A stretch of 64,000 bases of DNA from Aquitalea denitrificans. Its GTDB lineage: Bacteria > Pseudomonadota > Gammaproteobacteria > Burkholderiales > Chromobacteriaceae. The DNA lies in assembly GCF_009856625.1 (NCBI RefSeq), contig NZ_CP047241.1:4438302-4502301 (forward strand). The letters are read 5' to 3'. Below the pieces are notes generated by a model. It saw only the letters and a list, made by a program, of their open reading frames with translations, had not been told where the DNA came from and searched no databases. Made by a program: the position numbers and the translations under genes. Shown here in pieces: positions 7,643 to 19,968 of this stretch. Each line of letters begins with the position of its first letter. Position 1 is the first letter of the stretch.

Positions 7643-8617
7643 TTACGGCAGCAGGATGAGCGAACCTGTGGTGCTGCGGCTTTCCAGATCGCGGTGCGCC
7701 TGCGCTGCATCGGCCAGTGCATAACGGGCGGATGGTTGAATCCTGATGGCACCACTGGCCAGACGTTCAAACAATGCCTGGGCGGATGCTTCCAGTTCCG
7801 GGCGGCTGGCAATGTAATCACCCAGTTTGGGACGGGTGAAAAACAGTGATCCCTTTTGTGACAGCAGCAGCGGCTCGAAGGCCGGTACCGCTCCGGATGC
7901 ATTGCCAAAGCTGACGAAGGTGCCACGCGGTGCCAGGCTGTTCAGCGACATCTCGAAAGTGCTTTTCCCCACCGAGTCGTACACCACTGGCACACCCTTG
8001 CCGCCGGTCAGCGCACGCACCTGCGCCACCACGTCTTCCTCGTTGTAGTTGATGACATGGCTGCAGCCCAGTTGGCGCGCCAGTTCTCCCTTGGCTGCCG
8101 AGCCGACGGTACCGATCACCTCTACCCCCATTGATGCCAGCCATTGCACGGCAATCTGGCCCACGCCACCGGCAGCCGCATGCCACAGCACGGTCATGCC
8201 CGGCTGTACGGCAAACGTGCGCCGGATCAGGTACTCCACTGTCATGCCTTGCAACATGATGCAGGCGGCGACTTCGTCACTGATGCTATCTGGCAGCTTC
8301 ACCAGCACGGCGGCCGGAATCAGCCGCTGACTACTGTAAGCACCCAGCGGGCCGCCCGCATAGGCAACCCGATCGCCTACTGCGATATGACTTACCCCGG
8401 CACCGACAGCCAGTACCGTACCGGCGGCCTCACTACCAAGACCACTGGGCAGATTGACCGGATACAGTCCGCTGCGCTGGTAGGTGTCGATGAAATTGAT
8501 GCCAATGGCCGCATGCTGCAGCAGTACCTCGCCCGGGCCGGGGCTGCTGATGGCTACTTCTTCCAGCTGCAATACCTCTGGGCCGCCGTGGCGATGAAAA
8601 CGGATGGCCTGACTCAT
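7643..8617 (-). CDS. qor: NADPH:quinone oxidoreductase (zeta-crystallin type)
   Basis: The 324-residue product is full length for the zinc-free medium-chain dehydrogenase family. It shows the N-terminal GroES-like fold (GINFIDTYQRSGLYPVNLPSGLGSEAAG), the nucleotide-binding motif HAAAGGVGQIAVQWLASMG near residue 145, and the NYNEEDVVAQVRALTGGKGVPVVYDSVG segment typical of QOR1. It reduces quinones or related electrophiles one electron at a time with NADPH in the cytoplasm. No zinc ligands are present, as expected. It stands alone, convergent with the cysteine-repeat gene. Confidence 0.92.
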   Translation of the reverse strand: MSQAIRFHRHGGPEVLQLEEVAISSPGPGEVLLQHAAIGINFIDTYQRSGLYPVNLPSGLGSEAAGTVLAVGAGVSHIAVGDRVAYAGGPLGAYSSQRLIPAAVLVKLPDSISDEVAACIMLQGMTVEYLIRRTFAVQPGMTVLWHAAAGGVGQIAVQWLASMGVEVIGTVGSAAKGELARQLGCSHVINYNEEDVVAQVRALTGGKGVPVVYDSVGKSTFEMSLNSLAPRGTFVSFGNASGAVPAFEPLLLSQKGSLFFTRPKLGDYIASRPELEASAQALFERLASGAIRIQPSARYALADAAQAHRDLESRSTTGSLILLP

Positions 8618-8832
8618 CTTGCCCGCCTTTCCTGGCTAGTTGACAGGCTTCGAGTCTGCGCCCGCCGGCTTTGTTGATGCAAGCCAGCTTTATTGAACAG
8701 CGTGTTTTGTAAGGCTTGCTATCTGGTTTTTGCCATTATTTGTTCCTACATTGAATCAATCACCCGGTGCAGTGCCGTCTGTGGCATGGCTTGTTAAGGG
8801 GGCGGCTGGCAGCGATGGGGAAAGGAAGCGGC

Positions 8833-9372
8833 ATGAAAGGCGTGGTGTTTACCGAATTCATGGAAATGGTGGAGGAGCGCTTCTCTGCCGACATGCTGGA
8901 CGACATCATCGAGGATGCCCACACCGCATCCGACGGTGCGTATACCGCCGTCGGTTCTTATCCGTTTGCCGAGCTGTTGCGTCTGCTGGCTGCCTTGTCA
9001 CAGCGTACTGGTATGGATAGCCAGGAAATCATCTACATGTTCGGCCATTATCTGTTTGGCCGCTTTACCACGCTCTATCCCTACAGCATACAGGGGTGTG
9101 CCGATGCCTTTGCCGTGCTGGGCAATGTCGACCAGTACATCCATATTGAGGTGCAAAAACTGTATCCGGATGCCGAGTTGCCACAGATAACGGTAGTGAG
9201 CCGCGACCTGAAGCGTCTGGAGTTGCTGTACAACTCGCCACGCTGCCTGGCTCCGCTGGCGGCCGGGCTGATCCAGGGGGCGCTCGACCACTTTGGCGAG
9301 CAGGCCCGCATTGCTGTCGAGCCGCTGAATGAAACCGGCAGTCAGGTGCGTTTTGTGGTGGAGCATGTATGA
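8833..9372 (+). CDS. H-NOX heme-based nitric oxide sensor
   Basis: The 179-residue protein starts MKGVVFTEFMEMVEERF, the canonical H-NOX N-terminus. The proximal heme ligand is H104 (DQYIHIEVQKLYPDAELP) and the heme-propionate YxSxR motif is Y133-S135-R137 (LLYNSPRCL). It is a cytosolic gas sensor; bacterial H-NOX proteins of this kind bind NO and control a partner encoded next to them. AAAGGAAG precedes the ATG. Its stop overlaps the ATG of the hybrid kinase (ATGA), so the partner is clear. An upstream in-frame start at 8767 would add 22 unrelated residues and is rejected. Confidence 0.95.
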   Translation: MKGVVFTEFMEMVEERFSADMLDDIIEDAHTASDGAYTAVGSYPFAELLRLLAALSQRTGMDSQEIIYMFGHYLFGRFTTLYPYSIQGCADAFAVLGNVDQYIHIEVQKLYPDAELPQITVVSRDLKRLELLYNSPRCLAPLAAGLIQGALDHFGEQARIAVEPLNETGSQVRFVVEHV

Positions 9373-10754
9373 CTCAGGATGAATTGACCCATTTGCAAGA
9401 CCAGCTAGCGCGCTACCAAAAGCGCTATCAGCGCGAAAAGCGCGCGCGCAAGGAAGCCGAAATCCTGCTGGAACAGCGTAGCCGTGCGCTGTATGACGCC
9501 AATTTCGAGCTGTCCACCGTGGCGGCACAGCTGGAAAAAATTGTTGAATGGCGAATGGCACAATTGTCCGAGGCGCTGCTCAAGGCTGAAATGGCTGCCA
9601 AGGCGAAATCGGAATTCCTGGCGGTGATGAGCCATGAAATCCGCACCCCGCTCAATGGCGTGCTGGGCATGGCCGAACTGTTGTCACACAGCCGGCTGAC
9701 ACAGGAACAGAGCGAGCAGGTGGCGACCTTGCAGGAGTGTGGTACATCGCTGCTGGCGCTGATCAACGACATTCTTGATTTGTCCAAGATTGATGCCGGC
9801 AAGCTGACACTGGAGCAGCGCCCCTTCAATCTGTACAGCCTGCTGGACAGCGTGGTGAATCTGTTTGAACCCAAGGCGACCGAGTCCGGCTTGACCGTGT
9901 CCTGGCTGCGTCCGGCGGGCAGTGCCTGGCTGCTGGGTGATGCCACGCGTTTGCGCCAGATAAGCAGCAATCTTTTGAGTAATGCCATCAAGTTTACCCA
10001 TCAGGGCGGTATTACCGTCAGCGTCAGCATCGCGCCGCTGGAAGACACTTTCGACATGCTGCGGCTGCAGCTGGATATCCGCGATACCGGCATCGGCATG
10101 ACCGAGGAGCAGATGGGCAAGGTATTCACTGCTTTCGAGCAGGCCGACTCCACCACCACCCGCCGCTATGGCGGCACCGGGCTGGGCTTGGCCATTTGCC
10201 GCCGCCTGGCCGAAGCCATGGGCGGACGTATCGATGTCAGCAGTACGCCGGGGGAAGGCAGTTGCTTCAGTGTGTACTGGGTGGCCACTACGGTGGCCGC
10301 ACCGCAGACAGAAGCACCCGCCGAAATACAGCCGCAGGCGGTGGTGCAGGCCAGTACCCAGTCCTTGTCGGTGCTGGTGGCCGAGGACAATATGGTCAAT
10401 CAGAAACTGATCATCAAGCTGCTGGACAAGCTGGGTTATCGCGATGTATTGCTGGCCGGCAATGGCCGCCAGGCGCTGGAACGGGTTAGCCAGGGTGACG
10501 TGGAACTGGTGTTGATGGATATGCAGATGCCGGAAATGGACGGGCTGGATGCCACCCGCGCCATTCGTCAGAGCAAACTGTCGCGTCAGCCACACATCAT
10601 CGCGCTGACTGCCAATGCCTTCGATGAAGACCGCGAGCGCTGCCAACAGGCTGGCATGGATGACTTCTTGTCCAAACCAGTAAGCCTGGAAAGGCTATCT
10701 GCAGCCATGCAACGCGGTCACCTCCGGCTCAATCCGCCTGGCTCAGCCAGTTGA
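9369..10754 (+). CDS. H-NOX-associated hybrid histidine kinase
   Basis: The 461-residue cytosolic protein has no membrane segment. An N-terminal coiled coil (about 1-78) leads to HisKA with H89 (SEFLAVMSHEIRTPLNG), an ATPase domain (N-box near 201-208, DTGIGM near 239-244, GGTGLGLAI near 268-276), a linker, and a C-terminal receiver with D384 (VLMDMQMPEMDG). There is no Hpt domain or output domain, so phosphate must leave through a separate Hpt protein and regulator encoded elsewhere. The four-base overlap with the H-NOX gene indicates coupled translation and a one-to-one complex, as in HnoK-type pairs where NO-bound H-NOX inhibits the kinase. Confidence 0.93.
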   Translation: MTQDELTHLQDQLARYQKRYQREKRARKEAEILLEQRSRALYDANFELSTVAAQLEKIVEWRMAQLSEALLKAEMAAKAKSEFLAVMSHEIRTPLNGVLGMAELLSHSRLTQEQSEQVATLQECGTSLLALINDILDLSKIDAGKLTLEQRPFNLYSLLDSVVNLFEPKATESGLTVSWLRPAGSAWLLGDATRLRQISSNLLSNAIKFTHQGGITVSVSIAPLEDTFDMLRLQLDIRDTGIGMTEEQMGKVFTAFEQADSTTTRRYGGTGLGLAICRRLAEAMGGRIDVSSTPGEGSCFSVYWVATTVAAPQTEAPAEIQPQAVVQASTQSLSVLVAEDNMVNQKLIIKLLDKLGYRDVLLAGNGRQALERVSQGDVELVLMDMQMPEMDGLDATRAIRQSKLSRQPHIIALTANAFDEDRERCQQAGMDDFLSKPVSLERLSAAMQRGHLRLNPPGSAS

Positions 10755-11298
10755 ACAGAGCCGGCAGACACGCAGGCCAACGCGCAAGGCGATGGTCGTC
10801 GCCATTGAAAACACTCTGGCGTTGGCCCGCGTAATGGCGGGCCGCCAGTCGCCAGTCCAGCACCTCGTCGGCAGTACCCAGCCACAGCCAGTACTTCCCT
10901 TGCCGGATTACCGCCTGACGCATGGCCAGCAAGGCCTGCATGTCTTCATCTCCCAGTAGGTAGTCTTCCCCGGTATACGGGTTGTGCTGGGGGCCAAGGT
11001 AGTGCAGCAAATCCTGATAGGGCTGCACTGCCGGATTGATCAGCGCAGCTTTGCGGCCATGTTTTTCTGCCAGAGCGGTGGCGTAGTAGCCGCCCAGCGA
11101 GCTGCCGATCAGGGCGGTATCTGCCGGCAGCGACAGTAGCAAGGTCTCCGCCTGGGCAATGGCTTGCGCCGGGTGGGGAGACAGTTGTGGGCAGTGCAGG
11201 GTGATATCCGGGGCATGCTGTTGCAGCCAGCGGGCAGTCTCCTGCGCCTTGAGCGATTGTGGGCTGGAGTTGAATCCGTGCAGGTAAATGATGTGCAT
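10729..11298 (-). CDS. yqiA: YqiA-type alpha/beta-hydrolase (esterase)
   Basis: From the ATG at 11298 the product begins MHIIYLHGFNSSPQSLKAQ and has 189 residues, matching the UPF0227/YqiA esterase family. The nucleophile elbow is GSSLGGYY and the C-terminal catalytic His is in GDDHRLARW. An in-frame start at 11382 would add 28 residues, but a rho-independent terminator (11311-11343) falls inside that extension, so the shorter form is preferred. The 3' end overlaps the convergent hybrid-kinase gene by 26 bases. Confidence 0.85.
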   Translation of the reverse strand: MHIIYLHGFNSSPQSLKAQETARWLQQHAPDITLHCPQLSPHPAQAIAQAETLLLSLPADTALIGSSLGGYYATALAEKHGRKAALINPAVQPYQDLLHYLGPQHNPYTGEDYLLGDEDMQALLAMRQAVIRQGKYWLWLGTADEVLDWRLAARHYAGQRQSVFNGDDHRLARWPACLPALFNWLSQAD

Positions 11299-11310
11299 GG
11301 GGAAACAATG

Positions 11311-11343
11311 AAAAAACGGCAAGCCCAGAGGGTTGCCGTTTTT
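11311..11343. terminator. Bidirectional rho-independent terminator
   Basis: AAAAAACGGCAA and TTGCCGTTTTT form an 11-bp stem around a ten-base loop, with A- and T-runs on the two sides so it can work in both directions. It follows the minus-strand solute-binding gene at 11420. AAGCCCAG in the loop region (11321-11328) can also pair with CTGGGCTT (11345-11352), giving a competing hairpin. Confidence 0.75.
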
Positions 11344-11419
11344 GCTGGGCTTGGCAAGGAAAATTTGTTTCACGTGGAACAAGTTTGATGCATGACAAAC
11401 CGTCCGGCTACCACTGGCT

Positions 11420-12184
11420 TCATTCAGCTTGCCACTCGTAAGACTTCAGAATGGCCTTGAGCTTGCCGCTGCGGCGCATGGCTTCTATACCCTGATTCAG
11501 CTTATCGGTACTGACCGGTGAATGGGGTGCAACGGCACACATGGTGGGCATATAGGTGACTGTCAGCGGGTGTTGCTTGAAGGTTCGCGCTTCCTGCGGA
11601 TTGCTCTTGGCCCACCAGGCCAGCTCCAGTTCCGACGAGATGGCGACATCGGTCAGCTTCTTCTGCAAGGATTTGACCAGCAGCTCCAGCCGTGGCTCAT
11701 CCACGCGGGTGGTGCGGCCCACCGCCCACAGGTGTTCCAGTGTGGGATAGCTGTAGCCGCGGATGGTGCCGATGCGCTTGCCCACCATCTCATCCACTTG
11801 GTGGATGTCCGGCATCTCTCGCAAGGAGAGTGCCCGCTCCACTTGCGGATAGAACTCGCGTGTCCAGCCCAGCCGGGTGGCATTGCCATACCATTCCGGG
11901 TTGGCATTGCACACGATATTCACCTTGCCGGTTTCGATGGTGTTTTCCACCCGCTTGCGGGCAATCACCACATACTGGGCCTTCATGCCCAGCTCGCCGG
12001 CCAGGGCATCACCCAGTTCCTTGATCAGACCGCTGGCCAGTGCCTGATTGTCTGGTGTCAGTACCACGATGGGAGGGGCATCCGAATCGGAAACACCGAT
12101 TTTCAATATGCCGCCAGCCTGGATCTGCAAGCTCAGCACCGCTCCCGCAAGCAGCACCGGCCAAGTCTTATTCAAAGCAACCAT
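11420..12184 (-). CDS. Periplasmic solute-binding protein (family 3)
   Basis: The 254-residue product has a signal peptide (MVALNKTWPVLLAGAVLSLQIQAGG) and a bilobed SBP_bac_3-type domain. The first lobe starts LKIGVSDSDAPPIVVLTPDNQALASGLIKELGDAL; the second contains VGKRIGTIRGYSYPTLEHL and ends GIEAMRRSGKLKAILKSYEWQ. Such proteins bind amino acids or related small ligands. No permease or ATPase gene is adjacent, so it may be an orphan binding protein or serve a sensor. It is divergent from metH. Confidence 0.85.
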   Translation of the reverse strand: MVALNKTWPVLLAGAVLSLQIQAGGILKIGVSDSDAPPIVVLTPDNQALASGLIKELGDALAGELGMKAQYVVIARKRVENTIETGKVNIVCNANPEWYGNATRLGWTREFYPQVERALSLREMPDIHQVDEMVGKRIGTIRGYSYPTLEHLWAVGRTTRVDEPRLELLVKSLQKKLTDVAISSELELAWWAKSNPQEARTFKQHPLTVTYMPTMCAVAPHSPVSTDKLNQGIEAMRRSGKLKAILKSYEWQAE

Positions 12185-12302
12185 AAGCTTGTACTCTCTT
12201 CTTCTTAGTTAGTTGTCTGACAGTTCCGAGTGCAATGGTAAACTGTTCAGCCGCACCATGAGTGTGCCACCTATCGTTCTTCACCATTACAGCCTGCTTG
12301 CC

Positions 12303-16016
<3,714 letters not shown>

Positions 16017-16035
16017 TTGTCTGCCCGCCAGCCGG

Positions 16036-16058
16036 AAGCCGCCTGCGGGCGGCTTTTT
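16036..16058 (+). terminator. Rho-independent terminator of metH
   Basis: AAGCCGCC-TGCG-GGCGGCTT followed by TTT, 20 bases after the metH stop. Confidence 0.9.
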
Positions 16059-16063
16059 GCTGG

Positions 16064-17131
16064 CTACCCGGTTTGAATCGCTTGCTGCGGACGGGGGCTA
16101 TGACTGTCTGGCAGGGCAAGCACAAAGCAGTTCTTGCCGGCCTGCTTGGCCTGGTACATGGCCTTGTCCGCCAGCCGCAGGGCGGTGCTCAGCCCTATCC
16201 GTCCATCCATGTATACGATGCCGATACTGATGGAGAGCCGGCGTTGCTGTACTTGGCAGGCGTTGACGTGCCGGATCAGCTCTTCCGCCACCGTGGTGAC
16301 CTGTACCCGGTTGGTCTTGCGGGTGAACAGGCCGAACTCCTCGCCTCCCAGCCTTCCGCATAGGTCAATGTCGGGATGGCCATTCAGTTGCATTGCCACT
16401 TCCCGTAGTACCTGGTCTCCAGCCTCATGGCCATAGTCATCGTTGATGCTTTTGAAATCGTCGATATCCACCATCATGAAATAGCCCTGTTGCAAGGGAT
16501 ACCAGGCCTGCAGCTTTTCCAGCAGGCTGCGGCGGTTGTCGATGCCGGTCAGGGCATCCTGAAACGCCAGGACCTCCAGCTTGCGGCGTAGGACATAGCC
16601 GCGCAGGCGCAGGCGGCGGAACAGGATGTTGAGCATCAGGCCGGTGGCCATGCTGACCGCAATCAGCAGTGCCATCCATGAGCTTTGACCCCACAGATGC
16701 TGATCGGCCAGCGTACCTTGCAGCAGCATGGCCCAGATGCCGATGCTGGCCAGCAGGAAAGCACGGGTGCTGTGAAACACCGGTGCCATGGTCAGAATGA
16801 TGCAGACGGCGACGGATGTTGCCCAGGGGCCGGGCTCGCTGATGAACAGAAAATTGAGGCGAAAAGCCAGGCTCAGGCCACCCAGGTTCAGTAGCATGCC
16901 CAGTAGCAGGGTACGGTGGTGACTGGCCTGCCAGGACAGCAGAATGCCCCCAAGCATGGCTGGTGTTGCCAGCAGCGTGCTGCCGCTTTCTATCTGCCGG
17001 TAGGGATGGCTGAGCAGCAGCGATGCCAGCCAGGCACAGACGCCAAGTATCTGCAGCGATACGGCGATGGGGCGTAGTTCCAGAAATGACTGATGCTGGA
17101 AATCGGTATCGCCAGCGCAAGGATGTTGCAT
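16064..17131 (-). CDS. Membrane diguanylate cyclase (GGDEF)
   Basis: The 355-residue protein has about six membrane helices in residues 20-175 and a C-terminal GGDEF domain with the active-site variant GGEEF (RLGGEEFGLF), the DxxDFKxxND nucleotide motif (MVDIDDFKSINDDYGHEAGD) and a closing ALRLADKAMYQAKQAGKN. It should make c-di-GMP. No RxxD inhibitory site is evident before GGEEF. A strong GGAGG four bases before ATG 17131 decides the start over the ATG at 17146. The membrane part is an unclassified sensor. It is convergent with metH. Confidence 0.9.
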   Translation of the reverse strand: MQHPCAGDTDFQHQSFLELRPIAVSLQILGVCAWLASLLLSHPYRQIESGSTLLATPAMLGGILLSWQASHHRTLLLGMLLNLGGLSLAFRLNFLFISEPGPWATSVAVCIILTMAPVFHSTRAFLLASIGIWAMLLQGTLADQHLWGQSSWMALLIAVSMATGLMLNILFRRLRLRGYVLRRKLEVLAFQDALTGIDNRRSLLEKLQAWYPLQQGYFMMVDIDDFKSINDDYGHEAGDQVLREVAMQLNGHPDIDLCGRLGGEEFGLFTRKTNRVQVTTVAEELIRHVNACQVQQRRLSISIGIVYMDGRIGLSTALRLADKAMYQAKQAGKNCFVLALPDSHSPRPQQAIQTG

Positions 17132-17418
17132 GAAGCCTCCAGGCATGGTGTTGGCTCAATGGCGGCCTAACCGGATGACATCGCAGCATCGTGGCGGCTT
17201 GAATCAGGGCGGTCGACTGGACATAGGTGCAGGCATGCGCCGGTCCGGCGGGCAGGAAGCAGACCGTCACTTCTTGCCAGCCATTCCGCACGGCGCACAA
17301 TGGCCGGACGTCTGTCGTGCATATGCCCTAGATCAAGAAAGCAGGCTGGTGCCGGGGCTAGCATGAAGTTGTAGTCAGGTGGCATGCAGCCGCCCAACCC
17401 ACCCATCAGGAGAAGCCC

Positions 17419-17634
17419 ATGTTTCCAGAGTTCCGCGAACTGATCAGCAAACTGAAAACCGAAGACGACCATTTCAGCCGTCTGTTCAACAAGCACAATG
17501 AACTGGACCAGACCATCAAGAATATCGAGGCCGGTATCGGAAACGGCAGCCAGTTTGATGTTGAAGTGCTGAAGAAGGAAAAGCTCAAGCTGAAGGACGA
17601 GCTGTATGTCATCCTGAAAAAGGCCGAAGCCTGA
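17419..17634 (+). CDS. YdcH/DUF465 family small coiled-coil protein
   Basis: The 71-residue product MFPEFRELISKLKTEDDHF is typical of the YdcH/DUF465 family: two charged helices with heptads, a central loop (GIGNGSQFD), and a C-terminal KKEKLKLKDELYVILKK helix. Function of the family is not established. AGGAGA lies before the ATG. A strong terminator follows at 17670, so it is likely monocistronic. The 270 bases upstream hold no other gene. Confidence 0.88.
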   Translation: MFPEFRELISKLKTEDDHFSRLFNKHNELDQTIKNIEAGIGNGSQFDVEVLKKEKLKLKDELYVILKKAEA

Positions 17635-17669
17635 TACCGTTCTGACCACAGATTCGGCAGCATAAAGAA

Positions 17670-17691
17670 AAACCCGCCAGCAGGCGGGTTT
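17670..17691. terminator. Bidirectional rho-independent terminator
   Basis: AAACCCGCC-AGCA-GGCGGGTTT lies between the convergent YdcH-type gene and the ABC transporter gene. Confidence 0.9.
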
Positions 17692-17723
17692 CTTGTTTGA
17701 CGTGGTTGAGATGCGGCTGGTGC

Positions 17724-19589
17724 TCAGACCGGATCAAGCTCACCGGGGCGGATTGCCTCGTCGGTCTCCTCTCCCAGAAAACCGCCGCTCTGGTGTGCCC
17801 ACAACCGGGCATACAGGCCACCCTTGGCCAGCAGGCTGGCATGATCGCCTTCTTCCACCACCCGTCCTTTGTCCAGCACGATCAGCCGGTCCATGGCGGC
17901 GATGGTGGACAGGCGGTGGGCGATGGCCACCACCGTCTTGCCCTCCATCAGCCGGTACAAGCTGCTCTGGATGGCGGCTTCCACTTCCGAGTCCAGCGCG
18001 CTGGTGGCTTCGTCCAGCAGCAGGATGGGCGCGTCCTTCAGCATCACCCGGGCAATAGCCACGCGCTGACGCTGGCCGCCGGACAGCTTGACGCCGCGTT
18101 CGCCCACATGGGCATCGTAGCCACGGCGACTCTTGGGGTCGGTCAATGCCTGGATGAAATCATGCGCCTCTGCCTGCGTGGCGGCATGGATCATGGCCTC
18201 GTCGCCGGCATCTGGCCTGCCGTACAGCAGGTTGTCGCGTACCGAGCGGTGCAAGAGTGAGGTGTCCTGCGTCACCATGCCGATCTGCGCGCGCAGGCTG
18301 TCCTGTGTCACCGCGGCAATATCCTGGCCATCGATCAGGATGCGGCCCTGCTCGATGTCGTAAAAACGCAGCATCAGGTTGACGATGGTGGACTTGCCGG
18401 CACCGCTGCGGCCGACCAGGCCGATTTTTTCGCCGGGGCGAATGGTGAGGTTCAGCCCATCGACAATGGTGCGTTCGCCACCATAGGAAAAGCTGACATT
18501 GTCGAAGCGTATCTCGCCGCGTGCCACCTGCAGCGCCCGGGCATCCGGCTGATCGACAATGGCGACAGGCCGCGACAGGGTGCTGATGCCGTCGTGCACG
18601 GTACCGATATTTTCGAACAGGCTGGACATTTCCCACATGATCCAGTGGGACACCCCATTGAGCCGCAAGGCCATGGCGGTTGCGGCGGCAACCGCACCGA
18701 TACCGACCTGCCCCTGGGTCCACAACCACAGCGTGGCACCGGCGGTGCTGGCGATCAGCCCCATGCTGAGGATGTGGTTGGTGATTTCGAAGCCACTGAC
18801 CAGGCGCATCTGGCTATAAGCGGTCTGCATGAATTCCTGCATCGCACTTTTGGTGAAGGCGGCCTCGCGCTGACCCTGGGCAAACAGCTTGACCGTGGCG
18901 ATATTGGTATAGGCATCGGTTACGCGGCCAGTCATCAGCGAGCGTGCATCGGCCTGGCGGGCCGAGGCCTTGCCCAGCCGTGGCACGAAGAAAGCCAGGG
19001 TTGCCACATACAGCAGCAACCAGCCGATGAAGGGCAGCAGCAAGCTGCTATCGAAGCTGCCGACCACCGCCACCATGGTGATGAAGTAGATCACTACGAA
19101 CACCAGGATGTCGGTGATGATCAGCACGGTGTCCCGCACTGCCAGCGCGGTCTGCATCACCTTGGCGGCCACGCGGCCAGCAAATTCATCCTGATAAAAG
19201 CTCATGCTTTGCCCCAGCAGGTGGCGGTGAAACTGCCAGCGCAGGCGCATGGGGAAATTGCCGAACAGGCTTTGGTATTTGAACATGGCCTGCAGGGCGA
19301 TCAGCAGCGGGCTGGCCAGCAGAATGCCACCCAGCAACAGCAGGTGATGGCGCTCCTGGGTCCATAGTTGCGACGGTGCCACATGACTGAGCCAGTCGAC
19401 AATGGAGCCGAGCATGGAGAACAACAGGGCTTCGAAGGCACCGATGAGGGAGGTCAGCAAGGTCATGCACAGGATGTAGGGGCGCATGCCGCTGGTGGCG
19501 GACCAGACAAAGGGCAGAAAGCCTTTGGGTGGCTGGACGGGAGGCGTATCCGGGTAGACGTCTACCCGCTTTTCAAACCAGGAAAACAT
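17724..19589 (-). CDS. ABC exporter, fused membrane and ATPase domains
   Basis: The 621-residue half-transporter has a six-helix type IV membrane domain (about residues 30-340) and an ATPase domain with Walker A GRSGAGKST (near residue 390), signature LSGGQRQR (near 503) and Walker B ILLLDEATSALDSE (near 525), then the H-loop AHRLST. This is the MsbA/MdlB-like layout that exports lipids, drugs or peptides as a dimer. ATG 19589 with AAGGA upstream is preferred; an extension to 19694 adds 35 residues unlike the family. Motif positions are estimated from base coordinates. No partner subunit is adjacent, so it is probably a homodimer. Confidence 0.9.
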   Translation of the reverse strand: MFSWFEKRVDVYPDTPPVQPPKGFLPFVWSATSGMRPYILCMTLLTSLIGAFEALLFSMLGSIVDWLSHVAPSQLWTQERHHLLLLGGILLASPLLIALQAMFKYQSLFGNFPMRLRWQFHRHLLGQSMSFYQDEFAGRVAAKVMQTALAVRDTVLIITDILVFVVIYFITMVAVVGSFDSSLLLPFIGWLLLYVATLAFFVPRLGKASARQADARSLMTGRVTDAYTNIATVKLFAQGQREAAFTKSAMQEFMQTAYSQMRLVSGFEITNHILSMGLIASTAGATLWLWTQGQVGIGAVAAATAMALRLNGVSHWIMWEMSSLFENIGTVHDGISTLSRPVAIVDQPDARALQVARGEIRFDNVSFSYGGERTIVDGLNLTIRPGEKIGLVGRSGAGKSTIVNLMLRFYDIEQGRILIDGQDIAAVTQDSLRAQIGMVTQDTSLLHRSVRDNLLYGRPDAGDEAMIHAATQAEAHDFIQALTDPKSRRGYDAHVGERGVKLSGGQRQRVAIARVMLKDAPILLLDEATSALDSEVEAAIQSSLYRLMEGKTVVAIAHRLSTIAAMDRLIVLDKGRVVEEGDHASLLAKGGLYARLWAHQSGGFLGEETDEAIRPGELDPV

Positions 19590-19922
19590 AAAGATCGTCC
19601 TTGTCGGGACCCGTGGTCCGTTGAGGTTGTATGGGGGTATGACGATAGCTTGAAGCGAAGTAATCAGCAATGCTTTTTTTGCATGGCTGGACACAGGCCC
19701 ACCGTCAGCGTTGCAGTCAGCTTGGTGCAGCTAACAAAACGCCTGCTGCGGCGTTGCGCCTCCTGGACGTACCTTTGTACTGTCTGTATCGGCGCGCCTT
19801 GCCCTTGGGATGCCACGCTATTTTGCTAGCTGCTTTTAGTGGGGTTTTGTTGCTGGCAGTTCCCGGTGGCGTAGCGATACCTTGCCCGGATGGTGGCCCG
19901 AACGGGTGCAGTTAAAAACAAA
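19590..19922. other. Intergenic region, no gene seen
   Basis: About 330 bases between two minus-strand genes. It must hold the promoter of the ABC exporter gene. No frame looks coding and no clear -35/-10 pair was recognised. Confidence 0.5.
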
Positions 19923-19953
19923 GCTGCCCGGCCGAGCGGGTCGGTCGGGCAGC
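19923..19953 (-). terminator. Terminator of the rRNA methyltransferase gene
   Basis: GCTGCCCG and CGGGCAGC enclose a 15-base loop. Read on the minus strand the stem is followed by TTTGTTTTT, a proper U-tract, 16 bases after the stop codon of the gene at 19969. Confidence 0.85.
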
Positions 19954-19968
19954 CTGGTACCGCGGCAA

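Noticed and set aside
11298..11382. Longer N-terminus for yqiA
   Set aside because: A terminator hairpin lies inside it and the family start MHIIYLHGF is downstream.
12185..12302. Cobalamin or SAM riboswitch before metH
   Set aside because: The spacer is short and shows none of the conserved B12-box or SAM-aptamer segments.
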